From Phyllobacterium sp. T1293 (lineage in GTDB: Bacteria > Pseudomonadota > Alphaproteobacteria > Rhizobiales > Rhizobiaceae): 64,000 bases of DNA. The notes under the pieces were generated by a model. It did no database searches and was not told where the DNA came from. It was given only the letters and a program-made list of their open reading frames with translations. The stretch is taken from contig NZ_CP088273.1 in NCBI RefSeq assembly GCF_020731415.2, forward strand, positions 2,547,001 to 2,611,000, given 5' to 3'. A program made the translations under genes and the position numbers. The first letter of the stretch is position 1. Each line of letters begins with the position of its first letter. Positions 1-9,126 of the stretch are shown here, piece after piece.

Positions 1-738
1 ATTTTCTATACGTCAACGGATTCCGTGATCCAGATCGCTGCGCACGAACAGCATTTTGGTCTCGGCCGGCTTTACAAGCTCTGCGAGATCATGCGCGAGC
101 TGGTCGATCCGCTGAATATTGGCAGGGTGATCGCGCGGCCATTTGTCGGTGAAACCAGAGAAACCTTTGAGCGCACCGGTAATCGCCGCGACTATTCCGT
201 CCCGCCGCCCGAACCGACATTGCTTGACCGCCTGACCGATGCTGGCCGCACCGTCATCGCGATTGGCAAGATCGGCGATATCTATGCGCATAAGGGCGTA
301 TCACAGGTGCGCAAGGCCAATGGCAATATGGCCCTTTTTGACGAGACCCTGATTGCCATGGACGATGCGCAGGACGGTGATCTGGTCTTCACCAACTTCG
401 TCGATTTCGACATGCTTTACGGCCATCGCCGTGATGTACCCGGTTATGCCGCGGCACTGGAAGCCTTTGACCGCCGCCTGCCGGAAGCTTTGGCAAAATT
501 GCGGGCCGGTGATCTGCTCATCCTGACGGCCGATCATGGTTGTGATCCAACCTTCAAGGGAACAGATCACACGCGCGAACGCGTTCCGGTTCTCTGTTTC
601 GGGCCTGACCTGCCGCATGGATCGCTGGGTATCCGTCCGACCTTTGCCGATATTGGCGAAACGATTGCTGCTCATCTCGACATTGCACCCGGCCCACACG
701 GCAAGAGCTTCCTGCGAGGCACAGCATCCCATGCCTGA
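1..738 (+). CDS. deoB: Phosphopentomutase, C-terminal part (5' end outside window)
   Basis: DeoB interconverts ribose/deoxyribose 1- and 5-phosphates in nucleoside salvage. The frame is open from base 1, giving 245 visible residues of an enzyme normally about 400 long, so the N-terminal 40% lies upstream. The visible part starts at a [14 protein letters not shown] segment and contains the metal-site motifs DHGCDPTF and GTDHTRE of the alkaline-phosphatase superfamily, plus the typical tail GPHGKSFL. The TGA stop (736-738) overlaps the mutM start at 731, so the two genes are probably translationally coupled. Function is secure; only the fragment's length is limited by the window edge. Confidence 0.95.
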   Translation: MFYTSTDSVIQIAAHEQHFGLGRLYKLCEIMRELVDPLNIGRVIARPFVGETRETFERTGNRRDYSVPPPEPTLLDRLTDAGRTVIAIGKIGDIYAHKGVSQVRKANGNMALFDETLIAMDDAQDGDLVFTNFVDFDMLYGHRRDVPGYAAALEAFDRRLPEALAKLRAGDLLILTADHGCDPTFKGTDHTRERVPVLCFGPDLPHGSLGIRPTFADIGETIAAHLDIAPGPHGKSFLRGTASHA

Positions 739-1624
739 ACTTCCTGAAGTCGAAACCGTTCGCCGTGGATTGCAGCCCTTCATGGAAGGCGCAACCATTG
801 CGCGTGTCGAGCAGCGCAGACCGGATCTGCGCTTTCCCTTTCCGGAAAACTTTGCCCAAAGGCTGACAGGGCGCCGGATCGACTCGCTGGAACGCCGGGC
901 CAAATATCTGATTGTGCATCTGGACGATGGTTTGGGATTGATCAGCCATCTGGGAATGTCCGGCTCCTATCGAATCGAGCGGGACGAGGAAGAAACTGCG
1001 CCAGGTGTGTTTCACTATGAACGGTCGCGGAATACGACGCACGACCATGTTGTGATCCATGTGGAATCAAAAGAACGTGTGAAAAGTCGTATCATCTACA
1101 ACGACCCGCGTCGTTTCGGCTTTATGCTGTTTGCAGAACCCGGCGCGCTCAACACCCACAAATTCATTCAGGATCTCGGCATCGAACCCACAGGCAACCG
1201 GCTGGACGGCGCACTGCTCGCAAAACTTTTCGAAGACAAGAATGCGCCGTTGAAAGCGGCTCTGCTGGACCAGACACTGATTGCCGGCCTTGGTAATATC
1301 TATGTCTGCGAAGCTCTCTGGCGGGCTGAGCTGTCACCTCTGCGCGTTGCCGGGACCATTACTGGCGAGAACAGCGAACCTAATCCCATGGCGGAGCGGC
1401 TTGCTGCCTCCATTCGCTCCGTCATCTCCGATGCGATTGCCGCAGGCGGGTCCAGCTTGAAGGATTACCGGCAGACCGACGGGGAGCTTGGCTATTTCCA
1501 GCATTCATTTTCTGTCTACGATCGCGAAGGCGAGCCTTGCCCGCGTCCTGCCTGTGATGGCACGGTAACGCGCATCGTCCAAAGCGGACGGTCGACATTT
1601 TTCTGCCCGATCTGCCAGCATTAG
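731..1624 (+). CDS. mutM: Formamidopyrimidine-DNA glycosylase (Fpg/MutM)
   Basis: Bifunctional DNA glycosylase/AP lyase that removes 8-oxoguanine and other oxidised purines in base-excision repair. The 297-residue product begins [14 protein letters not shown], so Pro2 (nucleophile after Met removal) and Glu3 are present; RRAKYL carries the conserved lysine, and [14 protein letters not shown] is the helix-two-turn-helix. The C-terminal zinc finger has a CX4C first half (CPRPAC) and a CX2C second half (CPIC) rather than CX2C twice, which as far as I recall is usual for this clade. The start at 731 overlaps the deoB stop by 8 bases. Confidence 0.97.
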   Translation: MPELPEVETVRRGLQPFMEGATIARVEQRRPDLRFPFPENFAQRLTGRRIDSLERRAKYLIVHLDDGLGLISHLGMSGSYRIERDEEETAPGVFHYERSRNTTHDHVVIHVESKERVKSRIIYNDPRRFGFMLFAEPGALNTHKFIQDLGIEPTGNRLDGALLAKLFEDKNAPLKAALLDQTLIAGLGNIYVCEALWRAELSPLRVAGTITGENSEPNPMAERLAASIRSVISDAIAAGGSSLKDYRQTDGELGYFQHSFSVYDREGEPCPRPACDGTVTRIVQSGRSTFFCPICQH

Positions 1625-1637
1625 GAGGAGCACCCGC

Positions 1638-2411
1638 ATGGCCTACGAAAATATCATTGTCGAAACGCGCGAGAAGGTTGGCTTCATTCAACTCAATCGA
1701 CCGCAGGCACTGAATGCGCTGAATTCCGCCTTGCTTGCCGAGCTGAGCGCGGCGCTTGAAGACTTCGAAAAGGACGAGCGGATCGGTGCCGTCGTCATCA
1801 CCGGCTCTGAAAAGGCATTTGCTGCCGGTGCCGACATCAAGGAAATGCAGACACTCCAGTTCGCCGATGCATATCTCAGCGATTATTTCAGCGAATGGGA
1901 GCGGGTCACGCGTCTGCGCAAACCACTGATCGCCGCGGTGGCGGGCTATGCGCTGGGCGGGGGCTGCGAGCTTGCCATGATGTGCGATTTCATCATTGCA
2001 GCGGATACTGCCAAATTCGGGCAGCCCGAGATTACACTTGGTGTCATGCCCGGCATGGGCGGCTCCCAGCGGTTAACGCGCTTTGTCGGCAAGTCCAAGG
2101 CAATGGACCTGTGCCTGACCGGACGCATGATGGACGCTGCAGAAGCGGAGCGCAGCGGCCTTGTGGCACGCGTGGTGCCCGCTGGCGAGCTTATTGAGGA
2201 AGCCCTGAAGGCGGCCAAGAAAGTTGCCTCCTTCTCCCTGCCGGTTGTCATGATGACCAAGGAGACGGTCAACCGCGCCTATGAAACAACGCTGTCGGAA
2301 GGATTGAGGTTCGAGCGGCGCCTGTTCCATTCCATGTTTGCGCTGGAAGATCAGAAAGAGGGAATGGCGGCCTTTGCGGAAAAGCGCACGCCAAATTTCA
2401 AGAATCGTTGA
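1638..2411 (+). CDS. Enoyl-CoA hydratase/isomerase (crotonase family)
   Basis: Crotonase-fold enzyme of 257 residues, most likely hydrating short-chain 2-enoyl-CoA in beta-oxidation. Visible signatures are the oxyanion-hole segment [11 protein letters not shown] and the catalytic region [13 protein letters not shown] with [15 protein letters not shown], including both glutamates expected of a true hydratase. A strong ribosome site (AGGAGG) overlaps the mutM stop, so it is co-transcribed with mutM. The mutM-hydratase-rpsT-dnaA order is a familiar rhizobial arrangement. Substrate chain length cannot be read from the sequence. Confidence 0.93.
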   Translation: MAYENIIVETREKVGFIQLNRPQALNALNSALLAELSAALEDFEKDERIGAVVITGSEKAFAAGADIKEMQTLQFADAYLSDYFSEWERVTRLRKPLIAAVAGYALGGGCELAMMCDFIIAADTAKFGQPEITLGVMPGMGGSQRLTRFVGKSKAMDLCLTGRMMDAAEAERSGLVARVVPAGELIEEALKAAKKVASFSLPVVMMTKETVNRAYETTLSEGLRFERRLFHSMFALEDQKEGMAAFAEKRTPNFKNR

Positions 2412-2447
2412 GGGTGAAATATCCACCGGCAAGGCGACGATTCCAAG

Positions 2448-2476
2448 TTGACGCAACAGGAAACGTCATCTATAAG
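2448..2476 (+). promoter_or_regulatory. Probable sigma-70 promoter for rpsT
   Basis: TTGACG (2448-2453) and TATAAG (2471-2476) are separated by exactly 17 bases, giving a near-consensus housekeeping promoter just after the enoyl-CoA hydratase stop. Transcription would start near 2483, about 85 bases before the rpsT start codon. Confidence 0.75.
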
Positions 2477-2489
2477 CCCGACAACGTTT

Positions 2490-2507
2490 GGTGGCCCCTC
2501 GGCCACC
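2490..2507 (+). promoter_or_regulatory. Hairpin in the rpsT leader
   Basis: A perfect 7-bp stem GGTGGCC/GGCCACC with loop CCTC lies at the very 5' end of the predicted rpsT mRNA. It could act as a leader structure for S20 expression control or mRNA stability. It is followed by an AT-rich stretch but not a clean T run, and it lies downstream of the predicted promoter, so a terminator of the preceding operon is the less likely reading. Confidence 0.5.
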
Positions 2508-2567
2508 CTATTATTTTGTGACGGCCGCTTTGAAGCTGCCGAGTAGCTGACAGAAAAGAGAGGCATC

Positions 2568-2834
2568 ATGGCCAACACTCCTTCGGCCAAGAAAGCGGCG
2601 CGTAAGATCGAAGCCCGCACCGAAGTAAATAAATCCCGCCGCTCACGCGTGCGCACCTTCCTTCGCAAGTTCGAAGATGCGGTGGCAAGCGGTGATCAGG
2701 CAGCCGCTTCCGTAGCCTTCAAGGCTGTTGAACCGGAAGTAATGCGCGCTGCTACTAAAGGCGTAATGCACAAGAACACGGCATCCCGGAAGGTTTCCCG
2801 TCTTGCACATCGCCTCAAGGCCATGTCTGCATAA
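2568..2834 (+). CDS. rpsT: 30S ribosomal protein S20
   Basis: Primary binder of the 16S rRNA body in the small subunit. The 88-residue, lysine/arginine-rich product starts [13 protein letters not shown] and contains the family stretches [11 protein letters not shown] and [16 protein letters not shown], matching S20 in full length. The start has the ribosome site AGAGAGG. The gene has its own promoter (2448-2476) and ends in a strong intrinsic terminator, so it is monocistronic. Confidence 0.98.
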   Translation: MANTPSAKKAARKIEARTEVNKSRRSRVRTFLRKFEDAVASGDQAAASVAFKAVEPEVMRAATKGVMHKNTASRKVSRLAHRLKAMSA

Positions 2835-2857
2835 TTAGACAGAAATAGTCTATTTTA

Positions 2858-2886
2858 AACCCGGCTGGTCTTTAGCCGGGTTTTTT
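2858..2886 (+). terminator. Intrinsic terminator of rpsT
   Basis: AACCCGGCT (2858-2866) pairs with AGCCGGGTT (2874-2882) across a 7-base loop and runs into a T tract, 24 bases after the rpsT stop. Confidence 0.9.
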
Positions 2887-3691
2887 ATTTGCCGTTTTTT
2901 TGAGCATAAATTCGTTTCCAGTGAAAAAGATTGTGGCATATCAAAACCCTGACATATGCTGGTCACAAATAGTTTCATACAAAAAGCGACAATCATCATT
3001 TCTTGTTTAATATCAAATACTTACGGCAGGTAGTCATTGTGTGCCGACCCCAGCCGGGAGAATCTGCCACCCCAGCCACTGTCAAGCGATAATTTAATAT
3101 TTTTTTTTGATCGCGTGAGTCCGCACTGCAGCAAAATTCGCATTCCAAAAAAGGCTTTGAATCCGAAGGCTTTTTCCGCACCGAACCGGGAGTCGTTAAA
3201 AAAATCGTAAAAGCGTTAACCTTTAATTCACTAAAAAAGCGTCGTGCCTGCCCTTGCCCTCCACGCAAAGGTTTTTGTAAGGTCCAGACATCGAAGGGGT
3301 GGGCAAAAACCCATTTAACAGGCTTATAAAATTAGTGGGTTCGAACGCAGATTTTTTGTTTGCGTAACGAGTAAGTTTTGTCGGTATTCAGGTTTTATAC
3401 GGACCTGGGTGTTTCAGAAAAGAAGCAAGTTGGCGGCGCTGGCATCAGCCGGGCGTGAGTCTTTTTGCGCCAAAGTTGAGAAGGATATGGACGTGGCGGT
3501 TTTTAGAACTTCAGTGCGAGATTGTTCAGACCTGTATTACGCGTCCTTCTCCTTATCCGATCTATAGCTCCAGGAGATTGAAAGCCGGCCATAGGGGTGA
3601 TCGGCTCTTTAGGACTGCAAACCGGTTCATGCCGGTCCACATGAGAACACGGGCAATCTAAGCCCGAACAGATAAATATCAGGATGAGGCG
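2887..3691 (+). promoter_or_regulatory. Long AT-rich dnaA upstream region
   Basis: About 800 bases without a convincing gene. It is visibly more AT-rich than its surroundings and contains five GANTC sites (3060, 3117, 3159, 3190, 3457), four of them within 135 bases, and a CtrA-like half-site pair TTAA-N7-GTAA at 3196-3210 directly after the 3190 site. TATAAA at 3325-3330 is a possible -10 box without a good -35. I saw no perfect DnaA box (TTATCCACA); TTATCCGAT near 3553 is a poor match. It most likely holds the dnaA promoter(s) and a long leader rather than oriC. Confidence 0.55.
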
Positions 3692-5248
3692 ATGACAATG
3701 ACCAGCGGAATAATGGATAACGGCACGAATGCAGCCATGGTCCCGCTCCATATGGACGAAGGGAAAAGTATGGTACCGGCCAGCAGCCAGGGCGAGATGA
3801 TTTTCGAGAGGGTCAAGACCAAACTCAAGGCCAAGCTTGGAAATGAAGTTTACTCGAGCTGGTTCGGCCGCCTGAAACTGGATGAGACTTCCAAGAGCAT
3901 TGTTCGCCTGTCTGTGCCGACCGCATTTCTCCGTTCCTGGATCAACAATCACTACTCCGACATGATCAACGCGTTGTGGCGTGAAGAAGACGAGCAGGTT
4001 CTCAAGGTTGAGATCGTATTCCGCAGCGCCAGCCGTGCCTGCCGTCCTTCGCTGGAGGCCGAGCCTGCATTGCGTGCCGATCCGCGTGCCATCACCCGTG
4101 ACAAGCCGGTTTTTCCTGTCGGCAACACGTCGCAGGACAAGAAGGCACCGGCGCATTTCGCTGACCGCGCTACCGATCGCCCCGGACAGAACTCTGTCTT
4201 TGGTTCGCCGCTGGACCCTCGCTATACATTCGAAACATTTGTTGATGGGACGCCAAACCGCGTTGCTCTGGCTGCGGCCCGCACCATTGCCGATGCCGGT
4301 GCCAGTGCCGTCCGTTTCAATCCGCTGTTCATCCATGCCTCTGTCGGCCTCGGCAAGACACATCTTCTGCAGGCGATTGCCGCTGACGCCCTGAAGCGCT
4401 CGGAACGGGCCCGTGTGGTTTATCTGACCGCTGAATATTTCATGTGGCGCTTTGCAACGGCTATTCGCGACAACAATGCGCTCTCTTTCAAGGAACAGCT
4501 GCGCGACATCGACCTTCTGATCATTGACGACATGCAGTTCCTGCAGGGCAAGTCGATCCAGCATGAATTCTGCCATCTGATCAACACCTTGCTCGATAGC
4601 GCCAAGCAGGTTGTTGTGGCCGCTGACCGTCCGCCATCAGAACTGGAATCATTGGATGCGCGTGTACGTTCGCGCCTGCAGGGCGGCGTTGCCCTTGAAA
4701 TGATCTCCCCTGATTATGGAATGCGTCTGGAGATTCTCAAGCGCCGTCTGGTTTCAGCCCAGCACGAAGACCAGTCGCTTGATATTTCACCCGAGATTCT
4801 TGATCACGTTGCCCAGTCCGTTACGGGAAGCGGCCGCGAACTCGAAGGCGCGTTCAACCAGCTGCTGTTCCGCCAGACATTCGAACCCAACCTCTCCGTA
4901 GACCGGGTCGATGAGCTGCTGAGCCATCTGATGCGCGGCGGCGAAGCCAAGCGTATCCGCATCGAAGAAATCCAGCGCATTGTTGCGCGCCATTATAACG
5001 TGTCCAAGCAGGACCTTCTGTCCAACCGGCGTACACGCACCATCGTGAAGCCGCGCCAGATCGCCATGTATCTTGCCAAGATGCTTACACCCCGTTCGCT
5101 GCCGGAAATCGGCCGACGCTTTGGCGGCCGTGATCACACCACGGTTCTGCATGCGGTGCGCAAGATCGAGGATATTGTCGGCAAGGACCAGAAACTGTCG
5201 CAGGAACTTGAACTGCTCAAGCGCCTGATCAACGATCAGGCCCAGTAA
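3692..5248 (+). CDS. dnaA: Chromosomal replication initiator protein DnaA
   Basis: AAA+ ATPase that binds DnaA boxes and opens the origin. The 518-residue product has the N-terminal oligomerisation domain (about 30-105), a variable linker, the ATPase core with Walker [14 protein letters not shown] and Walker [11 protein letters not shown], an arginine-finger region RVRSRLQGG, and the C-terminal DNA-binding domain with signature [19 protein letters not shown]. The P-loop lacks the first glycine (A-S-V-G-L-G-K-T), a variant I associate with alphaproteobacterial DnaA. The ATG at 3692 follows AGGATGAGG. About 15 extra N-terminal residues precede the usual start region, so ATG codons slightly downstream remain possible. 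Confidence 0.97.
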   Translation: MTMTSGIMDNGTNAAMVPLHMDEGKSMVPASSQGEMIFERVKTKLKAKLGNEVYSSWFGRLKLDETSKSIVRLSVPTAFLRSWINNHYSDMINALWREEDEQVLKVEIVFRSASRACRPSLEAEPALRADPRAITRDKPVFPVGNTSQDKKAPAHFADRATDRPGQNSVFGSPLDPRYTFETFVDGTPNRVALAAARTIADAGASAVRFNPLFIHASVGLGKTHLLQAIAADALKRSERARVVYLTAEYFMWRFATAIRDNNALSFKEQLRDIDLLIIDDMQFLQGKSIQHEFCHLINTLLDSAKQVVVAADRPPSELESLDARVRSRLQGGVALEMISPDYGMRLEILKRRLVSAQHEDQSLDISPEILDHVAQSVTGSGRELEGAFNQLLFRQTFEPNLSVDRVDELLSHLMRGGEAKRIRIEEIQRIVARHYNVSKQDLLSNRRTRTIVKPRQIAMYLAKMLTPRSLPEIGRRFGGRDHTTVLHAVRKIEDIVGKDQKLSQELELLKRLINDQAQ

Positions 5249-5271
5249 GGCCGACGCCACTTATCAACAGA

Positions 5272-5315
5272 AAGCCTGTGGTATGGTACGCTGATACCAG
5301 CCACAGGCTTGCTTT
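5272..5315 (+). terminator. Intrinsic terminator of dnaA
   Basis: AAGCCTGTGG (5272-5281) pairs with CCACAGGCTT (5301-5310); an inner GTAT/ATAC extension shortens the loop, and a T run follows. TTATCAACA just before it (5261-5269) is one mismatch from a DnaA box. Confidence 0.8.
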
Positions 5316-5432
5316 TTACGGTGACTTTCTGCCAATTTGCTTGACCTTGGGGGAACTTCGCCCTCTCGCCAGAAAAAGCGCCGCAGGCCCGTAATGGCTT
5401 TGGGTCGAAAAAGACAGTGAGACCGGTTTATC

Positions 5433-6551
5433 ATGCGTGTAACTCTTGAACGTTCCAATCTTCTGAAGTCGCTCAACCATGTCCATCGCGTGGTGGAACG
5501 GCGCAACACCATTCCGATTCTTTCGAACGTTCTTTTACAGGCCGAGGGTGCAAGTCTTGCCCTCAAAGCGACCGACCTTGATCTTGAAGTAACCGAAGCC
5601 ACGGCTGCCCAGATTGAACAATCGGGCGCGACCACAGTACCGGCACATCTGCTCTATGACATCGTGCGCAAGCTGCCCGATGGCGCGGAAGTCATGCTGG
5701 CGACCAACACCGATGGCAATTCGATGACTGTGACCTCCGGCCGGTCGAATTTCCGCCTGCAGTGCCTGCCGCAATCGGATTTTCCCGAGCTAACAGCGGG
5801 CTCCTTCACTCACACATTCCGCATTACCTCGACAGCGCTGAAAAGCCTGATTGAGCGGACCCAGTTCGCCATCTCGACCGAAGAAACCCGCTATTATCTC
5901 AATGGCATCTATTTCCATGCCATCGAAAGCGAAGGTTCGCTGAAACTGCGTGCTGTCGCCACGGACGGACATCGTCTGGCGCGCGCGGAACTCGAAGCGC
6001 CGTCAGGTGCCGAAGGCATGCCCGGCATCATCATTCCGCGCAAGACAGTTGCCGAATTGCAGAAGCTTGTCGATGATCCGGATGTCGCTGTCACGATCGA
6101 ATTGTCGGACACCAAGATCCGCTTCACCATTGGCTCGGTGGTTCTCACCTCCAAGCTGATTGACGGCACATTCCCTGACTATCAGCGCGTCATTCCATCC
6201 GGCAATGACAAGAAGCTGACCATCGACCGCCAGAGCTTTGCCTCTGCCGTTGACCGCGTGTCGACGATCTCAAGCGAGCGTGGCCGCGCCGTCAAACTGA
6301 CCATTGCCGACGGCCAGCTGACATTGACCGTGAACAACCCGGATTCCGGCAGCGCAACGGACGAGCTTGCCGCTGATTATGATTCCGATCCCATCGAGAT
6401 TGGCTTCAACGCAAAATATCTCCTTGATATCACAGCCCAGCTTTCCGGCTCCGAGGCGATCTTCATGCTCGCTGATGCGGGCTCGCCAACATTGGTGCGC
6501 GATACGGGCGATGCAAATGCGCTCTACGTGCTCATGCCAATGCGGGTTTAA
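5433..6551 (+). CDS. dnaN: DNA polymerase III beta subunit (sliding clamp)
   Basis: Forms the dimeric ring that tethers the replicative polymerase to DNA. The 372-residue length and three-domain arrangement fit the family: start MRVTLERSNLLKSLNHV, mid-protein ATDGHRLARAELE, and a C-terminus ending YVLMPMRV, the conserved clamp tail. It sits between dnaA and recF as in most bacteria. The dnaA terminator implies its own promoter within 5316-5432, though no near-consensus pair was seen. Confidence 0.98.
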   Translation: MRVTLERSNLLKSLNHVHRVVERRNTIPILSNVLLQAEGASLALKATDLDLEVTEATAAQIEQSGATTVPAHLLYDIVRKLPDGAEVMLATNTDGNSMTVTSGRSNFRLQCLPQSDFPELTAGSFTHTFRITSTALKSLIERTQFAISTEETRYYLNGIYFHAIESEGSLKLRAVATDGHRLARAELEAPSGAEGMPGIIIPRKTVAELQKLVDDPDVAVTIELSDTKIRFTIGSVVLTSKLIDGTFPDYQRVIPSGNDKKLTIDRQSFASAVDRVSTISSERGRAVKLTIADGQLTLTVNNPDSGSATDELAADYDSDPIEIGFNAKYLLDITAQLSGSEAIFMLADAGSPTLVRDTGDANALYVLMPMRV

Positions 6552-6618
6552 CGCTGGCTGACGGACGTTTCTGACGCTGGAGTTCCTAGCCTCCTCCGTG
6601 GTGTGGAGGGTGAGATGG

Positions 6619-6790
6619 GGTTCGTGGTTCGTGGTTCGTGGTTCGACAAGCTCACCATGAGGGAGAGTGTGGATGCAACGCTAATCGCAAAGATTGCAGC
6701 ACAAAGATTGCAGATCACCACCATTGCAGAACTTGGCTCCCCTTCATCACCTCTCTCCCTCATGGTGAGCTTGTCGAACCACGAACCACG
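6619..6790. repeat. Palindromic intergenic repeat, copy 1 (simple form)
   Basis: Long inverted repeat in the dnaN-recF gap. The left arm runs to about 6666 and the right arm is 6751-6790; the shared core reads GTTCGACAAGCTCACC on the left and its complement on the right. The left arm begins with tandem TTCGTGG units (three before GTTCGAC). Between the arms lies a segment with the motif GATGCAACGCTAATCGCAAA that recurs next to the left arm in copies 2 and 3. This copy lacks the inner palindrome. The element accounts for most of the 389-base gap 6552-6940; nothing else is recognisable there. Confidence 0.85.
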
Positions 6791-6940
6791 CATCCTGCAT
6801 CACCAACCACACTTTGAACCCTGACAAACACCACAGCGATCGGATGGGAGAATGAATAATGCAATGTCATATGATTTCTTTCATCAACGCGACAGTTCAC
6901 TGATGCGGACGCTTTCCTTTCTCAGTGGCAGCGCTTGAGC

Positions 6941-8107
6941 ATGATAAGCGATGATCCCACAGCGGGTGCAGGTAAACCGGCCCGTGTTTCCATCAGCCGG
7001 TTGAAGCTCGCGCAATTTCGCAATTATGAAAACCTGTCGCTGCGGCTTGGACCGTCGCATGTGGTGCTGACGGGGGAAAACGGCTCGGGCAAGACCAATC
7101 TGCTCGAGGCGATTTCGTTCCTCTCGCCGGGCCGCGGGTTGCGCCGCGCGACCTATACGGATGTTACCCGTAATGATGCGCCTGATGGTTTTGCCATCCA
7201 CGCGGCCATCGAAACCGAAGAGGGCTCGGTTGATGTCGGCACGGGACTGGCGGGCAATGCGCCGGGAGATACGGCACGGCGTGTGCGCATCAATGGTGTG
7301 ACTGCAACGAGCGCCGATGACCTTTTGGAGTATTCCCGCATTCTCTGGCTGGTGCCGTCCATGGATGGGCTCTTCACCGGTCCCGCTGGTGATCGCAGGC
7401 GTTTTCTCGACCGTATGGTGCTTGCTATTGATCCAGCGCATGGCCGCCGCGTGGCTGACTATGAGAAAGCCATGCGCAGCCGTAACCGCCTCTTGACGGA
7501 AGAGCGCGGTAATAGCGCCTGGCTTGATGCCATCGAGACGCCTATGGCCGAGCTTGGCATTGCCATTGCCGCAGCCCGCGCCGAGCTTATGCGCCTGATC
7601 AACGGCATGATCGAGCGGCTGCCGGATGACAGCCCCTTCCCCAAGGCTGATTGCATCCTCAACGGCGAGTTGGAAGCGCGCATCGGCATCGAATCGGCAA
7701 CCGATGTAGAAGAAACCTTTCGCCGCGCACTGCATGATGGGCGCAGCCGCGACCGGGCAGCGGGGCGAACGCTGGATGGTCCGCATCGATCCGATCTTCT
7801 GGTGCGGCACCGGCCCAAGGGCATGCCCGCTGAACTTTGTTCGACGGGCGAGCAGAAAGCCCTGCTCATTGGCCTTATCCTGTCCCATGCACGCCTGACA
7901 GGCGAACTCGCAGGCATGGCGCCCATACTTCTGCTGGACGAGATTGCCGCCCATCTTGACGAAGGCCGCCGGGCAGCACTTTTCGACATCATCGAAGAGC
8001 TTGGCGGTCAAGCCTTCATGACCGGCACCGACCGGGCGTTGTTTTCAAGTCTCGCGGGTCGCGCCCAGTTTTTCGACGTGGCTCACGGAGAAGTGCATGC
8101 CGGTTAG
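6941..8107 (+). CDS. recF: DNA replication and repair protein RecF
   Basis: SMC-like ATPase that helps load RecA at gaps and stalled forks. The product (388 residues from ATG 6941; a TTG at 6935 would add two) contains the Walker A GENGSGKTNLLEAISFLSPG near residue 45, the RecF-typical GDRRRFLDRMV, the signature-like STGEQKALLIGLIL and the Walker B LLLDEIAAHLD. It follows dnaN as usual but is separated from it by the repeat element. The ribosome site is weak, so the start is uncertain by a few residues. Confidence 0.95.
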   Translation: MISDDPTAGAGKPARVSISRLKLAQFRNYENLSLRLGPSHVVLTGENGSGKTNLLEAISFLSPGRGLRRATYTDVTRNDAPDGFAIHAAIETEEGSVDVGTGLAGNAPGDTARRVRINGVTATSADDLLEYSRILWLVPSMDGLFTGPAGDRRRFLDRMVLAIDPAHGRRVADYEKAMRSRNRLLTEERGNSAWLDAIETPMAELGIAIAAARAELMRLINGMIERLPDDSPFPKADCILNGELEARIGIESATDVEETFRRALHDGRSRDRAAGRTLDGPHRSDLLVRHRPKGMPAELCSTGEQKALLIGLILSHARLTGELAGMAPILLLDEIAAHLDEGRRAALFDIIEELGGQAFMTGTDRALFSSLAGRAQFFDVAHGEVHAG

Positions 8108-8232
8108 AACAGACCATGGAAAGTCTGTCTGTCACCGTGTTAGCATGCCCCAGAATCGAACTCTTCTGCAGCAATCCCCATCAAACAAAGCTTCTACGGC
8201 CCTCGGCCACTTGATCCAACAAAGGAACCCCT

Positions 8233-8937
8233 ATGTCTGATCTTTCGTCCTTCCCAATCAACAAACGCTGGCCGGCCCAGCATCTTGAACGTCTCCAGCT
8301 CTATTCCCTGCCAACGCCGAACGGCGTGAAAGTATCGATCATGCTGGAAGAGCTTGGTCTGCCCTATGAGGTTCATCTCATCGACATTGGCAAAAACGAA
8401 AGCTGGACACCGGAATATCTGGCACTCAACCCGAATGGCAAAATTCCTGCGATCATCGACCCGGATGGTCCTGATGGTAAGCCGCTGGCACTGTTCGAAT
8501 CCGGCGCGATCCTGCTCTACCTCGCCGAAAAGACCGGCAAGTTCCTGCCCTCTGATCCGGCGCGCCGCTATGAGACAATTCAGTGGGTGTTCTTCCAGAT
8601 GGCCGCGATTGGCCCGATGTTCGGTCAGGTTGGCTTTTTCCACAAGTTTGCCGGTCGTGAGATCGAGGACAAGCGCCCGCTTGAACGTTATCAGAATGAA
8701 TCCAAGCGCCTGCTTGGCGTGCTTGAAACGCGTCTGGAAGGCCGCCAGTGGATCATGGACGATGAATACACCATCGCCGATATCGCCACACTTGGCTGGG
8801 TGCGCAATCTGGTCGGCTTCTATGGCGCGGGTGATCTTGTCGACTATGCCAGCCTGAAGAACGTACCGGCATGGCTGGAACGTGGTCTTGCCCGTCCGGC
8901 AGTACAGCGCGGTCTGGATATCCCCAAGCGCCCGTAA
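8233..8937 (+). CDS. Glutathione S-transferase family protein (YghU/YfcG-like)
   Basis: 234-residue cytosolic protein with an N-terminal thioredoxin-fold GST domain (LYSLPTPNGVKVSIMLEELG; NPNGKIPAI; FESGAILLYLAEK) and a C-terminal helical GST domain (YTIADIATLGW). The TPNGxKVxIMLEEL motif is that of the nu-class enzymes YghU/YfcG, which show glutathione-dependent disulfide reductase and peroxidase activity; the specific activity here is inferred. It has the ribosome site AAAGGA and sits alone between recF and the lactate permease, ending in a probable terminator. Confidence 0.9.
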   Translation: MSDLSSFPINKRWPAQHLERLQLYSLPTPNGVKVSIMLEELGLPYEVHLIDIGKNESWTPEYLALNPNGKIPAIIDPDGPDGKPLALFESGAILLYLAEKTGKFLPSDPARRYETIQWVFFQMAAIGPMFGQVGFFHKFAGREIEDKRPLERYQNESKRLLGVLETRLEGRQWIMDDEYTIADIATLGWVRNLVGFYGAGDLVDYASLKNVPAWLERGLARPAVQRGLDIPKRP

Positions 8938-8975
8938 AAGCCCTTATTCCAGCATTGCCTGTTGAAAAACCTGTG

Positions 8976-9006
8976 AATGCCGCCGTTTTGGCGGCGTTCG
9001 CTTCTT
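8976..9006 (+). terminator. Probable terminator after the GST gene
   Basis: AATGCCGCC (8976-8984) pairs with GGCGGCGTT (8990-8998), including one G-T pair, around a five-base loop. The following tract is only partly T-rich, so efficiency is uncertain. Confidence 0.5.
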
Positions 9007-9126
9007 GCCCGGTTGCATTCTCCCGGCAGAGCCGTAACTAATAGACCAATCTGACACATATATTAGAGTACCGGACGATTGTTCGAGGTATTCGGATCGT
9101 CGCGGTGCTCCATGATGGGGGGCATT

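Noticed and set aside
2996..3268. A 90-codon minus-strand frame in the dnaA leader
   Set aside because: No ribosome site, AT-rich non-coding composition and no protein-like pattern.
3333..3350. tRNA-like T-arm (GGGTTCGAAC) in the dnaA leader
   Set aside because: The flanking bases do not form the 5-bp T stem, and no acceptor or anticodon arms are present.
3553..3561. Possible DnaA box / oriC near dnaA
   Set aside because: TTATCCGAT and the TTATCAACA at 5261 are imperfect and isolated; no box cluster was seen. The origin in this clade is usually reported near hemE rather than dnaA.
3503..4576. A 357-codon minus-strand frame across the dnaA leader and the first half of dnaA
   Set aside because: Antisense to dnaA's conserved ATPase region; no family resemblance.
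6548..6824. Short proteins starting MVSLSNHE inside the repeat copies
   Set aside because: The peptide is a translation of the palindromic arms in every copy; coding capacity is not supported.
6884..8011. A 375-codon minus-strand frame opposite recF
   Set aside because: Antisense shadow of recF with no domain features.
8109..8127. Terminator after recF (CAGAC...GTCTG)
   Set aside because: Five-base stem without a T run; too weak to call.
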